Source: G965214625 sp965214625
Lineage (GTDB): Bacteria; Pseudomonadota; Gammaproteobacteria; Arenicellales; Poriferihabitantaceae
Direction of reading: 5' to 3'
Assembly (NCBI GenBank): GCA_965214625.1
Contig: OZ243962.1
Coordinates: forward strand, 2,666,001 to 2,730,000
DNA length: 64,000 nucleotides
The translations under genes and the position numbers were made by a program. Of the stretch, positions 36,980 to 45,918 are shown piece by piece (position 1 is the first letter of the stretch; each line of letters begins with the position of its first letter). Under the pieces are notes generated by a model, which saw only the letters and a program-made list of their open reading frames with translations, made no database searches and had not been told where the DNA came from.

Positions 36980-37804
36980 ATGGCACTAGTAAAGCAAAAA
37001 CCGACCACACCCGGGCGACGGGACATGGTCAAGGTGGTGACCCCTGGGTTGCACAAGGGCAAACCTCATCGGCCACTATTGGAAGCCAAGCGGGCCATCA
37101 GCGGTCGCAATAACGAAGGCCGTATTACTGTGCGGCATCGGGGTGGCGGACATAAACGTCAATACCGCAAAATTGATTTCAAACGGGACAAGGACGGGGT
37201 GGTTGCCACGGTAAAACGACTTGAATATGACCCCAATCGCAGTGCCCATATTGCACTGCTGGTGTATCAGGACGGCGAGCACCGTTATATGATTGCGCCA
37301 CGCGGGCTCGCGGTTGGGGATCGGGTCAGTTCCGGTGCCGATGCAGGATACAACGTCGGAAATTGTCTCGCATTAAGAAACATTCCGGTGGGTACCGTGG
37401 TGCATTGTGTCGAGCTCAAGCCGGGCAAGGGTGCCCAGATCGCACGTTCTGCCGGGTCGTCGGTACAGTTCATCGGTCGTGAAGGAGCGTATGCCCAGTT
37501 GCGTTTGCGATCGGGTGAAATGCGAAAAGTGCTTCTCAACTGCCGTGCCACGATCGGACAGGTCGGCAATGCCGAACACAGCTTGAGGAAGCTGGGTAAG
37601 GCCGGCGCCAAACGCTGGAAGGGTATTCGGCCCACGGTGCGTGGAGTGGCGATGAATCCGGTCGATCATCCACATGGCGGGGGAGAAGGCCGAACATCGG
37701 GTGGACGGGATCCGGTCTCTCCATGGGGGATGCCGACCAAGGGGTTTCGTACCCGTTCAAACAAACGTACTGCTGCAATGATTATCCGTCGAAGGAAAAA
37801 ATAA
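36980..37804 (+). CDS. rplB: 50S ribosomal protein L2
   Basis: 274 residues (E. coli 273). The C-terminal signature GVAMNPVDHPHGGGEGRT, which contains the conserved histidine near the peptidyl transferase centre, is intact. L2 is needed for subunit association and peptide bond formation. The stop directly abuts the rpsS start. Confidence 0.98.
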   Translation: MALVKQKPTTPGRRDMVKVVTPGLHKGKPHRPLLEAKRAISGRNNEGRITVRHRGGGHKRQYRKIDFKRDKDGVVATVKRLEYDPNRSAHIALLVYQDGEHRYMIAPRGLAVGDRVSSGADAGYNVGNCLALRNIPVGTVVHCVELKPGKGAQIARSAGSSVQFIGREGAYAQLRLRSGEMRKVLLNCRATIGQVGNAEHSLRKLGKAGAKRWKGIRPTVRGVAMNPVDHPHGGGEGRTSGGRDPVSPWGMPTKGFRTRSNKRTAAMIIRRRKK

Positions 37805-38077
37805 ATGCCACGTTCGATTAAAAAAGGGCCCTTTGTTGATCATCACTTGTGGTCGAAGGTAACGAAGGCAAAAGAAGAGAAATCACGCAAACCGATCAAG
37901 ACCTGGTCACGCCGGTCGATGATCCTGCCAGAATTTGTTGGTATGACGATTGCCGTTCACAATGGACGGCAACACGTGCCGATTCTGATTAGTGAGAATA
38001 TGGTGGGGCACAAGCTCGGTGAGTTTGCACCGACCCGGACTTATCGTGGCCACGCTGCATCGAAGAGGGCGAAATAA
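37805..38077 (+). CDS. rpsS: 30S ribosomal protein S19
   Basis: 90 residues, beginning MPRSIKKGPFVDHHL, with the C-terminal LGEFAPTRTYRGH motif. S19 is a 30S head protein paired with S13. Starts immediately after rplB and ends one base before rplV. Confidence 0.97.
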   Translation: MPRSIKKGPFVDHHLWSKVTKAKEEKSRKPIKTWSRRSMILPEFVGMTIAVHNGRQHVPILISENMVGHKLGEFAPTRTYRGHAASKRAK

Positions 38078-38078
38078 T

Positions 38079-38432
38079 ATGCAAGCAAAATCCGTCGCAA
38101 AATATGTTCGGCTTTCGGCCCAAAAGTGTCGGCTGGTTGTGGATCAGATTCGCTTGCAACCGGTCGAGAAAGCGATGAACATCCTCGCCTTGAGTGACAA
38201 GAAAGGCGCATTGCCGGTGAAAAAGGCGCTGAATGCGGCGATTGCCAATGCCGAGCACAACGAGGGAGCGGATATCGATGAGTTGTGGATTGATCAGATT
38301 ATGGTTAATGAAGCACCGACGCTGAAACGCTTTCGGGCACGGGCCAAGGGTCGGGGAACCCGGATTCTGAAACGGACCTGTCACATCATGGTCAGTGTCA
38401 GTGACGAACCCCAACGGCCTCGAAAGAAATAG
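38079..38432 (+). CDS. rplV: 50S ribosomal protein L22
   Basis: 117 residues from the ATG at 38079, one base after rpsS. Longer frames into rpsS are rejected because the family starts at MQAKSVAKYVRLS. The tip hairpin KRFRARAKGRGTRILKRTCH reaches the exit tunnel, where macrolide resistance changes arise in other species; it looks wild type. Confidence 0.97.
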   Translation: MQAKSVAKYVRLSAQKCRLVVDQIRLQPVEKAMNILALSDKKGALPVKKALNAAIANAEHNEGADIDELWIDQIMVNEAPTLKRFRARAKGRGTRILKRTCHIMVSVSDEPQRPRKK

Positions 38433-38448
38433 ACAGCGGAGCATCATC

Positions 38449-39126
38449 ATGGGACAAAAAGTACAACCAACCGGCATCCGGCTGGGTATTGTCAAAGACT
38501 GGAATGCCAAATGGTATGCCAATAGCGGGAATTATGCGGCCACCTTGGCCAGTGACCTGAAAATCCGCACGTTTTTGAAGAAACGGCTGGCCAATGCCGC
38601 GGTTAGTCGCATTACCATTGACCGTCCGGCACAGAATCTGAATGTGACGATCTTTACCGCGCGTCCCGGTATTGTCATTGGCAAAAAAGGCGAGGACATT
38701 GAAAAACTCAGATACCAACTCACCCGGTTAAACGGGGTTCCGGTGCAAGTTGCGGTGGAAGAAATTCGCAAACCGGAACTGGATGCCAAGCTGGTCGCTG
38801 AAAATATCTGTCAACAGCTCGAAAAACGAATCATGTTCCGGCGGGCGATGAAGCGGGCAGTGCAAAATTCGATGCGATTGGGGGCAGAAGGTGTGAAGGT
38901 GATGTTGGCCGGGCGCTTGAACGGTGCCGAGATTGCACGTACCGAATGGTATCGAGAAGGGCGTGTGCCGCTGCACACGCTGCGAGCCGATATTGATTAT
39001 GGCGTTCACGAAGCGCATACCACCTACGGCATTATTGGCGTCAAGGTCTGGATATTCAAGGGCGAGGTCTTTGAGCAGAGTAAAGCGGTGTCTGATCGGT
39101 CAGACCCGAAACTAGAGATGGCATAG
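38449..39126 (+). CDS. rpsC: 30S ribosomal protein S3
   Basis: 225 residues from the ATG at 38449, preceded by GCGGAGC about 8 bases upstream. An upstream ATG in rplV gives a non-homologous tail. The KH-domain motif GIVIGKKGEDIEKL and the C-terminal GRVPLHTLRADIDYG are present. S3 lines the mRNA entry tunnel with S4 and S5. Confidence 0.97.
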   Translation: MGQKVQPTGIRLGIVKDWNAKWYANSGNYAATLASDLKIRTFLKKRLANAAVSRITIDRPAQNLNVTIFTARPGIVIGKKGEDIEKLRYQLTRLNGVPVQVAVEEIRKPELDAKLVAENICQQLEKRIMFRRAMKRAVQNSMRLGAEGVKVMLAGRLNGAEIARTEWYREGRVPLHTLRADIDYGVHEAHTTYGIIGVKVWIFKGEVFEQSKAVSDRSDPKLEMA

Positions 39127-39142
39127 AAAGAAGGTACGCAAC

Positions 39143-39556
39143 ATGCTTCAGCCAAAAAGAACCAAGTTTCGCAAACAGCATAAAGGACGCAATCGTGGAC
39201 TGGCGACACGCGGCAACCGGGTCAGCTTCGGTGAATTCGGTTTGCAGTCGGCGACACGGGGCCGGTTGACGGCTCGCCAGATCGAGGCCGCGCGTCGCGC
39301 CATTACGCGTCACGTCAAGCGGGGTGGCCGAATCTGGATACGGGTGTTTCCGGACAAGCCGGTATCAAAGAAACCGCTGGAGGTACGTATGGGTAAGGGC
39401 AAGGGAAATCCGGAGTTCTGGGTAGCGCTGATTCAACCGGGCAAGGTATTGTATGAGATTGAAGGGGTTCCCGAGCCGTTGGCCCGCGCTGCATTTCGGT
39501 TGGCCAGCGCCAAGCTGCCGCTTCAAACCAGTTTTATAAGACGACAGGTAGGCTGA
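39143..39556 (+). CDS. rplP: 50S ribosomal protein L16
   Basis: 137 residues (E. coli 136). MLQPKRTKFRKQHKGRNRG and the tRNA-contacting loop KPLEVRMGKGKGNPEFWV are intact. L16 positions the A-site tRNA. The stop shares one base with the rpmC start (TGATG). Confidence 0.97.
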   Translation: MLQPKRTKFRKQHKGRNRGLATRGNRVSFGEFGLQSATRGRLTARQIEAARRAITRHVKRGGRIWIRVFPDKPVSKKPLEVRMGKGKGNPEFWVALIQPGKVLYEIEGVPEPLARAAFRLASAKLPLQTSFIRRQVG

Positions 39557-39753
39557 TGAAAGCATCTGAGTTGAGAACCCGGAGTGCCGAGGAGTTGCAA
39601 GAAGAACTCCTGGGTTTGCGAAAAGAACAATTTAATCTGCGTATGCAACGGAGTTCCGGACAGCTGGCCAATCCGGCTCGATTTGGGGCTGTGCGGAAGG
39701 ATATTGCGAGGATCAAAACGGTCCTGACCCAATTGACCGGTGACACATTATGA
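39556..39753 (+). CDS. rpmC: 50S ribosomal protein L29
   Basis: 65 residues, two helices, with LRKEQFNLRMQRSSGQL and VRKDIARIKTVL. L29 sits beside L23 at the tunnel exit. It overlaps rplP by one base and rpsQ by four, so the three are translationally coupled. Confidence 0.96.
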   Translation: MKASELRTRSAEELQEELLGLRKEQFNLRMQRSSGQLANPARFGAVRKDIARIKTVLTQLTGDTL

Positions 39754-40034
39754 CAAGCAAGATTGAAACCGCCAAGGAACATCGACAGTCCGGTGGGCAG
39801 TTCGTACAGGGCAATGTGATCGGCACGGCGATGGATAAAACCATTACGGTATTGGTTGAACGCAAAATCAGGCATCCGATGTACAAGAAATACATCCGTC
39901 GTTCAACCAAGCTGCATGCGCATGATGAAAATAACGAATGTGCCGTCGGCGATACGGTCAGAATCCAGTCCTGTCGGCCCTTGTCCAAATCGAAGTGTTG
40001 GCGACTGGTTGAAGTGGTAACGAAATCGGTCTAG
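39750..40034 (+). CDS. rpsQ: 30S ribosomal protein S17
   Basis: 94 residues, about 10 more than E. coli, the extra lying in the N-terminal 20 residues (MTSKIETAKEHRQSGGQFVQ). The OB-fold core has MDKTITVLVERKIRHPMYKKYI and KLHAHDENNECAVGD. It is a primary 16S binder in the 30S body. The start overlaps rpmC (ATGA). Confidence 0.96.
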   Translation: MTSKIETAKEHRQSGGQFVQGNVIGTAMDKTITVLVERKIRHPMYKKYIRRSTKLHAHDENNECAVGDTVRIQSCRPLSKSKCWRLVEVVTKSV

Positions 40035-40056
40035 CGAAAGCAACAGGAGATTAACG

Positions 40057-40425
40057 ATGATTCAGATGCAGTCAATGATGTCTGTCGCGGATAACAGCGG
40101 TGCCAAGAAGGTGATGTGCATCAAAGTACTCGGCGGGTCGAAGCGTCGCTATGCCAGAATCGGTGATATTGTCAAGATTACCATCAAGGAGGCGTTGCCC
40201 AACAGTCGGGTCAAAAAGGGTGATGTCTATGATGCCGTCATTGTCAGGACCCGGAGCGGCGTGCGTCGTTCAGACGGTTCGCGGATCCGGTTCGATCAGA
40301 ATTCGGCTGTTTTGTTGAATGCCAGTCACCAGCCGTTGGGGACGCGTATTTTTGGACCGGTCACACGTGAGTTAAGATCGGAGAAATTCATGCGCATCAT
40401 CTCGCTGGCACCGGAAGTGCTGTAG
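40057..40425 (+). CDS. rplN: 50S ribosomal protein L14
   Basis: 122 residues, beginning MIQMQSMMSVADNSGAKKV, with the motif FDQNSAVLLN and the C-terminal GPVTRELR. L14 lies at the subunit interface and binds the silencing factor RsfS. First gene of the spc block; the gap to rpsQ is 22 bases. Confidence 0.97.
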   Translation: MIQMQSMMSVADNSGAKKVMCIKVLGGSKRRYARIGDIVKITIKEALPNSRVKKGDVYDAVIVRTRSGVRRSDGSRIRFDQNSAVLLNASHQPLGTRIFGPVTRELRSEKFMRIISLAPEVL

Positions 40426-40476
40426 CAATCGTGTCTTTGAATAATTCGTATTTGTTCTTGGTAGAGAGATAAGCAG

Positions 40477-40797
40477 ATGCAAAGAGTAAAAAAAGGCGAT
40501 GAGGTCATCGTGTTGGCCGGACGTGACAAGGGCAAGCGTGGTAATGTGCTGAAATTGATCGATCGTGATAAGGCGTTGGTCGATAACGTCAATATTGTCA
40601 AGCGACATACCCGTGGCAATCCAAACACCGGTGAAACCGGTGGGATTCTGGAAAAGGAGGCACCGATCCACCTGTCGAATCTTGCGTTATATAACCCGGT
40701 CTCGAACAAGGGGGAGCGCATCGGATACAAGGTGTTGGAAGATGGACGCAAGGTGAGATACTTCAAGTCGAACAATGAAGTGATTGACCTTGCCTAG
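40477..40797 (+). CDS. rplX: 50S ribosomal protein L24
   Basis: 106 residues with a KOW motif at the start (KGDEVIVLAGRDKGKRGNV). L24 is one of the two assembly-initiating 50S proteins. AGAGAG upstream of the ATG serves as ribosome site. Confidence 0.97.
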   Translation: MQRVKKGDEVIVLAGRDKGKRGNVLKLIDRDKALVDNVNIVKRHTRGNPNTGETGGILEKEAPIHLSNLALYNPVSNKGERIGYKVLEDGRKVRYFKSNNEVIDLA

Positions 40798-40832
40798 ATG
40801 AATGATAGCCAGATAGTAGCGAGAGTATAACC

Positions 40833-41372
40833 ATGGCCAGACTACAGGAATTCTACAAAAGCTCCGTTGCGGCACAACTGCAGGAGACCTTTTCGTATTC
40901 CAGCGCAATGGAGATTCCCCGAATCACGAAAATTACCCTGAACATGGGATTGGGAGAAGCCGTTGCCAATAAGAACGTTTTGAAGACGGCGACGGCAGAT
41001 CTGGAGAAAATTGCCGGGCAAAAACCGGTGATCACCAAGGCAAAAAAATCCGAAGCGGCATTCAAGATTCGCCAGGACTGGCCGATTGGCGCAAAAGTGA
41101 CGTTACGGCGTGAGCGCATGTACGAGTTTCTCGATCGATTGATTTCGGTTGCGATTCCGCGGATTCGGGATTTCAGGGGCTTGTCCAACAAGTCGTTTGA
41201 TGGCCGGGGTAATTATGCCTTTGGGCTCAAAGAACAGATTGTGTTTCCGGAGATCGATTATGACAACATCGATGCGTTACGCGGCTTGGATGTCTGCATT
41301 ACGACGTCGGCCAAGAGCGATGACGAGGCGAGAGCCCTGTTAAGAGCTTTTAATTTTCCAATGAAGAGTTAA
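40833..41372 (+). CDS. rplE: 50S ribosomal protein L5
   Basis: 179 residues, exact family length. Motifs ITLNMGLGEAV, GQKPVITKAKKSEAAFKIR and GLKEQIVFPEIDYD. It binds 5S rRNA in the central protuberance. Only three bases separate it from rpsN. Confidence 0.98.
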   Translation: MARLQEFYKSSVAAQLQETFSYSSAMEIPRITKITLNMGLGEAVANKNVLKTATADLEKIAGQKPVITKAKKSEAAFKIRQDWPIGAKVTLRRERMYEFLDRLISVAIPRIRDFRGLSNKSFDGRGNYAFGLKEQIVFPEIDYDNIDALRGLDVCITTSAKSDDEARALLRAFNFPMKS

Positions 41373-41375
41373 GCA

Positions 41376-41681
41376 ATGGCGAAAAAATCCATTATTGCCC
41401 GCGAGGCAAAACGTCAAAAACTGGTTACCAAATATGCCCGCAGACGGACAGAACTGACACGGAAGATCACGAACTCGGAGACGACGGCTGAGGAACAGTG
41501 GCAGGCAATGATGGCGCTGCAGCAACTGCCGAGGGATTCGGCACCAACCCGTCTTCGCAATCGCTGTGTGCTGACCGGTCGGGCGAATGGCTATTACAGG
41601 AAGTTTGGATTATGTCGCAACAAGCTGCGGGAAGTGATCATGCGCGGTGATGCACCGGGCGTTGTTAAATCAAGCTGGTAA
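41376..41681 (+). CDS. rpsN: 30S ribosomal protein S14
   Basis: 101 residues, the longer zinc-free form usual in gammaproteobacteria (no CxxC pairs). Conserved C-terminal RNRCVLTGRANGYYRKFGLCR. S14 assembles late into the 30S head. Classic L5-S14-S8 order. Confidence 0.97.
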   Translation: MAKKSIIAREAKRQKLVTKYARRRTELTRKITNSETTAEEQWQAMMALQQLPRDSAPTRLRNRCVLTGRANGYYRKFGLCRNKLREVIMRGDAPGVVKSSW

Positions 41682-41700
41682 GTGAGTACGGAGTAACATC

Positions 41701-42096
41701 ATGAGTATGTCTGATCCCATCGCCGATATGCTGACGCGTATTCGTAACGGCCTGAAGTCACAAAAACGGTCGGTTTCAATGCCTGCGTCGCAGGGCAAAA
41801 AGGCGATTGCCGAGGTGCTCGAGCAAGAAGGGTACATCCGGGGATTCTCGATGGAGGGGGAGGGCTCGAAACGGCAGCTGGCCGTGGAATTGAAGTACTT
41901 CCAGAATCAGCCCGTCATCGAGGACATTCGTAGGATCAGTCGTCCGAGTTGTCGCGTGTATGCGAAATGCAATGACATTCCGTTCGTCAAAAATGGCTTG
42001 GGAGTGGCACTGGTGTCGACCTCCAAGGGTGTCATGACGGATAAATCGGCGCGGCAACAGCGCTTGGGCGGAGAGATTCTCTGTACCGTATTTTAG
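41701..42096 (+). CDS. rpsH: 30S ribosomal protein S8
   Basis: 131 residues starting MSMSDPIADMLTRIRN, close to E. coli MSMQDPIADMLTRIRN, which supports the first of two nearby ATGs. C-terminal GLGVALVSTSKGVMTDK. S8 binds 16S helix 21 and in E. coli represses the spc operon at the L5 start. Confidence 0.97.
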   Translation: MSMSDPIADMLTRIRNGLKSQKRSVSMPASQGKKAIAEVLEQEGYIRGFSMEGEGSKRQLAVELKYFQNQPVIEDIRRISRPSCRVYAKCNDIPFVKNGLGVALVSTSKGVMTDKSARQQRLGGEILCTVF

Positions 42097-42131
42097 TTGG
42101 AACCATCACAGGGGGTTAAAGGGTCAATATC

Positions 42132-42674
42132 ATGTCACGTATTGCGAAAGCACCGATTACGGTTCCGGCGGGTGTCGACGTGAAGATCGTCGGCCGGTCG
42201 GTTCGTGCCAAAGGTCCGCAGGGTGAGCGCAGTCTGGAGTTGGTGCCCGGGATCGAACTGGTCGCCAAAGCCGATCAACTGACAGTCCACATACAAAAAG
42301 AGGTGCCGCACAGTGCGCAGATCGTAGCCATGTCCGGTACGACCCGGGCTATAGTCAATAATCTGGTGATCGGGGTTTCCCAGGGGTTCGAGCGGAAACT
42401 GGTCATTAACGGTGTCGGTTATCGGGCCCAGGCCCAGGGGGGGAAGTTGAATTTGAGCCTGGGATACTCTCATCCGGTGGTCTATGAGTTGCCCGACGGA
42501 GTCACTGCACAGACACCAACCCAGACCGAAATTGTCCTGAAGGGACCTGATAAGCAGGTTCTCGGACAGGCCGCAGCGGAAATCAGGCATTATCGTCCGC
42601 CGGAGCCTTACAAGGGAAAAGGGATTCGGTATGCCGATGAACAGGTCATGCGCAAACAGGCGAAGAAGAAATAA
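42132..42674 (+). CDS. rplF: 50S ribosomal protein L6
   Basis: 180 residues, two similar RNA-binding domains, with the C-terminal signature RPPEPYKGKGIRY near residue 154. L6 contacts the sarcin-ricin loop region. Lies 35 bases after rpsH and 21 before rplR. Confidence 0.97.
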   Translation: MSRIAKAPITVPAGVDVKIVGRSVRAKGPQGERSLELVPGIELVAKADQLTVHIQKEVPHSAQIVAMSGTTRAIVNNLVIGVSQGFERKLVINGVGYRAQAQGGKLNLSLGYSHPVVYELPDGVTAQTPTQTEIVLKGPDKQVLGQAAAEIRHYRPPEPYKGKGIRYADEQVMRKQAKKK

Positions 42675-42695
42675 ACAGTGTAGGCAGTATCAATC

Positions 42696-43052
42696 ATGAA
42701 TGATAAAAACAGGGCAAGACTACGCCGTGCAAGAAAATCCAGAGGCCGGATTGCGAGACTGGAAGCGGTGCGGTTATCGGTGCACCGTACACCACAGCAT
42801 TTTTATGCCCAGATATTCGATCGGCAGGGTGAGACGGTACTGGCAGCGGCCTCGACACTGGAGACCGGTTTGCGTGAGACGCTGAAAAATGGAGGGAATT
42901 GTGAGGCGGCCGCGGTCGTCGGCAAACACCTGGCCGAAAAGGCGAAAGCGGCCGGGATCGAACAGGTGGCATTTGACCGTTCCGGGTTTCGCTATCATGG
43001 CCGAGTGAAGGCCTTTGCAGAAGCCGCCCGGGAGCATGGTCTGAAATTTTAA
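42696..43052 (+). CDS. rplR: 50S ribosomal protein L18
   Basis: 118 residues. The basic N-terminus (KNRARLRRARKSRGR) and the core GNCEAAAVVGKHLAEKAKAAGIEQVAFDR (here cited as GGNCEAAAVVGKH and VAFDRSGF) match the 5S rRNA-binding family. Works with L5 in the central protuberance. Confidence 0.96.
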   Translation: MNDKNRARLRRARKSRGRIARLEAVRLSVHRTPQHFYAQIFDRQGETVLAAASTLETGLRETLKNGGNCEAAAVVGKHLAEKAKAAGIEQVAFDRSGFRYHGRVKAFAEAAREHGLKF

Positions 43053-43069
43053 AATCAAATCGAGTATCA

Positions 43070-43579
43070 ATGGCGAAAACAAGAGAACGTGAACCGATCC
43101 GGAAAGATAATTTTCAGGAGCAGTTGATCAATGTACGACGGGTTTCGAAAGTCGTTAAGGGAGGGCGAATTTTTGGCTTCTCCGCACTGACCGTTGTGGG
43201 TGATGGAGAAGGGCGGGTCGGTATGGGGCGAGGAAAGGCCCGCGAAGTGCCGATTGCTGTCCAAAAAGCGATGGAAGACGCCAGGCGCAACATGTTTCAA
43301 GTGCAGATGCGCGGAGCGACCTTGCAGTATCCGATGATTGGTCGGCATGGGTCGGCACAGGTCGTGATGCGACCTGCCGCGGAAGGAACCGGTATTATTG
43401 CTGGTGGGACCATGCGGGCCGTGTTCGAAGTGCTCGGGTTGAAAAACGTATTGGCAAAAGTGATTGGCACCACCAACCCGGTGAATGTGACCCGCGCGAC
43501 GATTGCAGCACTCAAAGACATGAAAAGTGCGCGGTTTGTGGCAAAAAAACGGGGCAAGGATGTCAAGGATATCCGTTGA
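43070..43579 (+). CDS. rpsE: 30S ribosomal protein S5
   Basis: 169 residues. The double-stranded RNA-binding-like N-terminal domain includes RVSKVVKGGRIFGFSA and the GDGEGRVGMGRGKAREV loop. The C-terminal half has GTGIIAGGTMRAV. S5 helps decoding accuracy and mRNA unwinding with S3 and S4. Confidence 0.97.
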   Translation: MAKTREREPIRKDNFQEQLINVRRVSKVVKGGRIFGFSALTVVGDGEGRVGMGRGKAREVPIAVQKAMEDARRNMFQVQMRGATLQYPMIGRHGSAQVVMRPAAEGTGIIAGGTMRAVFEVLGLKNVLAKVIGTTNPVNVTRATIAALKDMKSARFVAKKRGKDVKDIR

Positions 43580-43623
43580 TACGGTGCAGATAAACAAGTG
43601 AACGTAGATCAGAGAGCGGGACA

Positions 43624-43812
43624 ATGGTTGAAAAAAAGCGACTGAAAGTCACCTTGGTCAAAAGTCAGTATGGCCGTCTCAGGAAACATCAGGCCTGTGT
43701 GCGGGGGTTGGGTCTGAGGCGAATGCACCAGACGGTGGAAGTGGCGGATACCCCGCAAAACCGGGGCATGATCAACAAGATCCGTTATATGGTGACCTGT
43801 CAGGAGGACTGA
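43624..43812 (+). CDS. rpmD: 50S ribosomal protein L30
   Basis: 62 residues, typical small L30: KVTLVKSQYGRLRKHQACVRGLGLRR is split here as KVTLVKSQYGRL and VRGLGLRRMHQTVE. Lies between rpsE and rplO, as in E. coli. GAGAGCGGG upstream of the ATG. Confidence 0.96.
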   Translation: MVEKKRLKVTLVKSQYGRLRKHQACVRGLGLRRMHQTVEVADTPQNRGMINKIRYMVTCQED

Positions 43813-43886
43813 TTTGGCATCACCCTGTATCAGATGTTCGGCACGGTCTGCTGGACAGGACGAGCGATAAAAATCAAAGAATCACT

Positions 43887-44321
43887 ATGCGACTGAATAC
43901 AATTAAACCTGCAGCAGGATCGAGGAAGTCGGCCAGACGGGTCGGACGGGGTCCGGGTTCTGGCATGGGGAAAACCGCTGGAAGGGGAACCAAGGGGCAG
44001 AAGTCACGCTCCGGTGGTTATCACAAAGTGGGCTTCGAAGGTGGGCAGATGCCGCTTCAGCGACGCCTGCCCAAGCGCGGTTTTCGATCCCGGGTGAATC
44101 GCCACACGGCCGAAATCAGACTGCATGAACTGTCAAAAGTCTCCGGCGAGGTGGTTGACCTGATATCGCTGCAACAGGCCGGGGTGATCGGGCGGCACAT
44201 TACCCGGGCGAAAGTCATTTTGTCCGGACAGTGCCATCGAGGAATGACATTGCGGGGGATTGCAGTCACCAAGGGCGCAAGAGCAGCGATTGAACAGGCG
44301 GGCGGCACGGTAGAAGACTAG
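43887..44321 (+). CDS. rplO: 50S ribosomal protein L15
   Basis: 144 residues, exact family length. Gly-rich basic N-terminus (ARRVGRGPGSGMGKTAGRG), then FEGGQMPLQRRLPKRGF. A late 50S assembly protein. The last base of the TAG stop is the G of the secY GTG start. Confidence 0.97.
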   Translation: MRLNTIKPAAGSRKSARRVGRGPGSGMGKTAGRGTKGQKSRSGGYHKVGFEGGQMPLQRRLPKRGFRSRVNRHTAEIRLHELSKVSGEVVDLISLQQAGVIGRHITRAKVILSGQCHRGMTLRGIAVTKGARAAIEQAGGTVED

Positions 44322-45658
44322 TGGCCAAACCCGCACTCCCTACTCCCGGCATGTTCGGGAATTTATCCGAGTTGAAGCAACGCATCCTGTTTGTGTTGGG
44401 TGCGCTGGTGGTTTTTCGTGTCGGTACCCATATCCCGGTGCCGGGGGTCGACCCGGCGGCGGTTGCGGCCTTGTTTGACCAGACGCGTGGTTCGATTGTC
44501 GATGTGTTCAACATGTTTTCAGGCGGAGCCCTGAGTCGGTTATCGATTTTCGCATTGGGCGTCATGCCGTATATTTCGGCATCGATCATCATGCAGATGA
44601 TGACGGCGGTGATGCCGAAACTGGAGCAACTCAAGAAAGAGGGCGAGTCGGGGAGAAGAAAAATCACCCAGTATACCCGCTATTTTACGGTGGTTCTGGC
44701 GACCTTTCAGGGTGTCGGTATTTCAGTCGCGATTGAAAGCCAGCAGGTTGCGGGTAGTCCGGTTATTCTCATACCGGGCATCGGATTCAAGATTATTACC
44801 GCGACCACACTGGTGGCGGGCACCATGTTCCTGGTATGGTTGGGTGAGCAGATCACGGAACGGGGGATTGGAAACGGGATTTCGTTGATCATTTTTGGTT
44901 CCATTGTTGCCGGACTGCCTTCTGCGGTTGCCGGCACATTGGAATTGGCACGGACAGGAACGTTCTCTCCGCTTGGGGTGCTTGCCTTGTTTGTCGGTGC
45001 CATCGCGGTCACTTATTTCGTGGTTTTTGTCGAGCGGGGACAACGGAGAATCACGGTGAATTACGCGAAACGGCAACAGGGCAGGAAGATGATTGCCGGA
45101 CAAAGCAGCCACCTTCCGCTCAAACTGAACATGTCGGGTGTGATCCCTCCGATTTTTGCATCCAGCCTGATTTTGTTTCCGGCCAGCATGGGTAGCTGGT
45201 TCGGGCAGGCCGAGGGGATGGGTTGGTTGTCTGATATTGCCACCAAGCTGCAGCCTGGAGAACCGATTTACACCTTTGCGTTCGGCGGCATGATTATCTT
45301 TTTCTGCTTTTTCTATACCGCAATGGTCTTCAACCCGACTGAGATTGCAGATAATCTCAAACGATCGGGTGCTTTTATTCCCGGCATCAGGCCCGGTGCA
45401 CAAAGTGCACGGTATATTGACAATGTCGTCTCAAAGCTGACCATGGTCGGGGCGATCTATATTACCTTCGTCTGCCTGATCCCGGAGTTTTTGATTGTCC
45501 AGTGGAGCGTTCCATTTTATTTTGGAGGGACATCACTGCTTATTATTGTCGTCGTCACCATGGATTTGATCTCGCAGGTCCAGTCCCATCTGATGTCGCG
45601 ACAGTACGAGAGTATTTTGAAAAAATCTTCACTGACCCGTCCGCACGGTATTCGATAA
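44321..45658 (+). CDS. secY: Protein translocase subunit SecY
   Basis: 445 residues from a GTG start overlapping the rplO stop by one base. Ten membrane spans are expected. Recognisable are FNMFSGGALSRLSIFALGVMP (quoted as FNMFSGGALSR), the plug region after span 1, and GIRPGAQSARYI in the cytoplasmic loop C5 that contacts SecA and ribosomes. It forms the channel with SecE and SecG. Confidence 0.98.
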   Translation: MAKPALPTPGMFGNLSELKQRILFVLGALVVFRVGTHIPVPGVDPAAVAALFDQTRGSIVDVFNMFSGGALSRLSIFALGVMPYISASIIMQMMTAVMPKLEQLKKEGESGRRKITQYTRYFTVVLATFQGVGISVAIESQQVAGSPVILIPGIGFKIITATTLVAGTMFLVWLGEQITERGIGNGISLIIFGSIVAGLPSAVAGTLELARTGTFSPLGVLALFVGAIAVTYFVVFVERGQRRITVNYAKRQQGRKMIAGQSSHLPLKLNMSGVIPPIFASSLILFPASMGSWFGQAEGMGWLSDIATKLQPGEPIYTFAFGGMIIFFCFFYTAMVFNPTEIADNLKRSGAFIPGIRPGAQSARYIDNVVSKLTMVGAIYITFVCLIPEFLIVQWSVPFYFGGTSLLIIVVVTMDLISQVQSHLMSRQYESILKKSSLTRPHGIR

Positions 45659-45706
45659 AGACGCCAGGTCATCAGTCAGTAAAGATCACTAGTCGCAGGA
45701 GAAACC

Positions 45707-45820
45707 ATGAAAGTCAGAGCATCCGTCAAGAAAATTTGCAGAAACTGCAAAATCGTTATCAGAAACAGGACGGTCCGGGTTATTTGCAAAGACCCGAGAC
45801 ACAAACAACGTCAGGGGTAG
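45707..45820 (+). CDS. rpmJ: 50S ribosomal protein L36
   Basis: A short gene of 37 codons plus stop, ATG at 45707 and TAG at 45818-45820, with CAGGAG 6-11 bases upstream. The protein is basic and carries the zinc-ribbon ligands Cys11, Cys14, Cys27 and His32, so it is the zinc-binding form of L36. Its place between secY and rpsM is the usual one. Confidence 0.97.
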   Translation: MKVRASVKKICRNCKIVIRNRTVRVICKDPRHKQRQG

Positions 45821-45837
45821 TCTTGGGAAGATTGCAA

Positions 45838-45866
45838 TTGCTGGGAGCACGGTTTTTTGGTAGAAT
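45838..45866 (+). promoter_or_regulatory. Likely internal promoter of the alpha block
   Basis: TTGCTG (45838-45843), 17-base spacer, TAGAAT (45861-45866), then a very G/C-rich stretch (CCGCCGCCCCCG). It lies just after rpmJ and about 50 bases before rpsM. The same TAGAAT plus G/C-rich discriminator occurs at the str promoter. Confidence 0.6.
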
Positions 45867-45918
45867 CCGCCGCCCCCGAAGAGTGGTTGTCTTAACAATT
45901 TATTAACGAGGTTAGCAC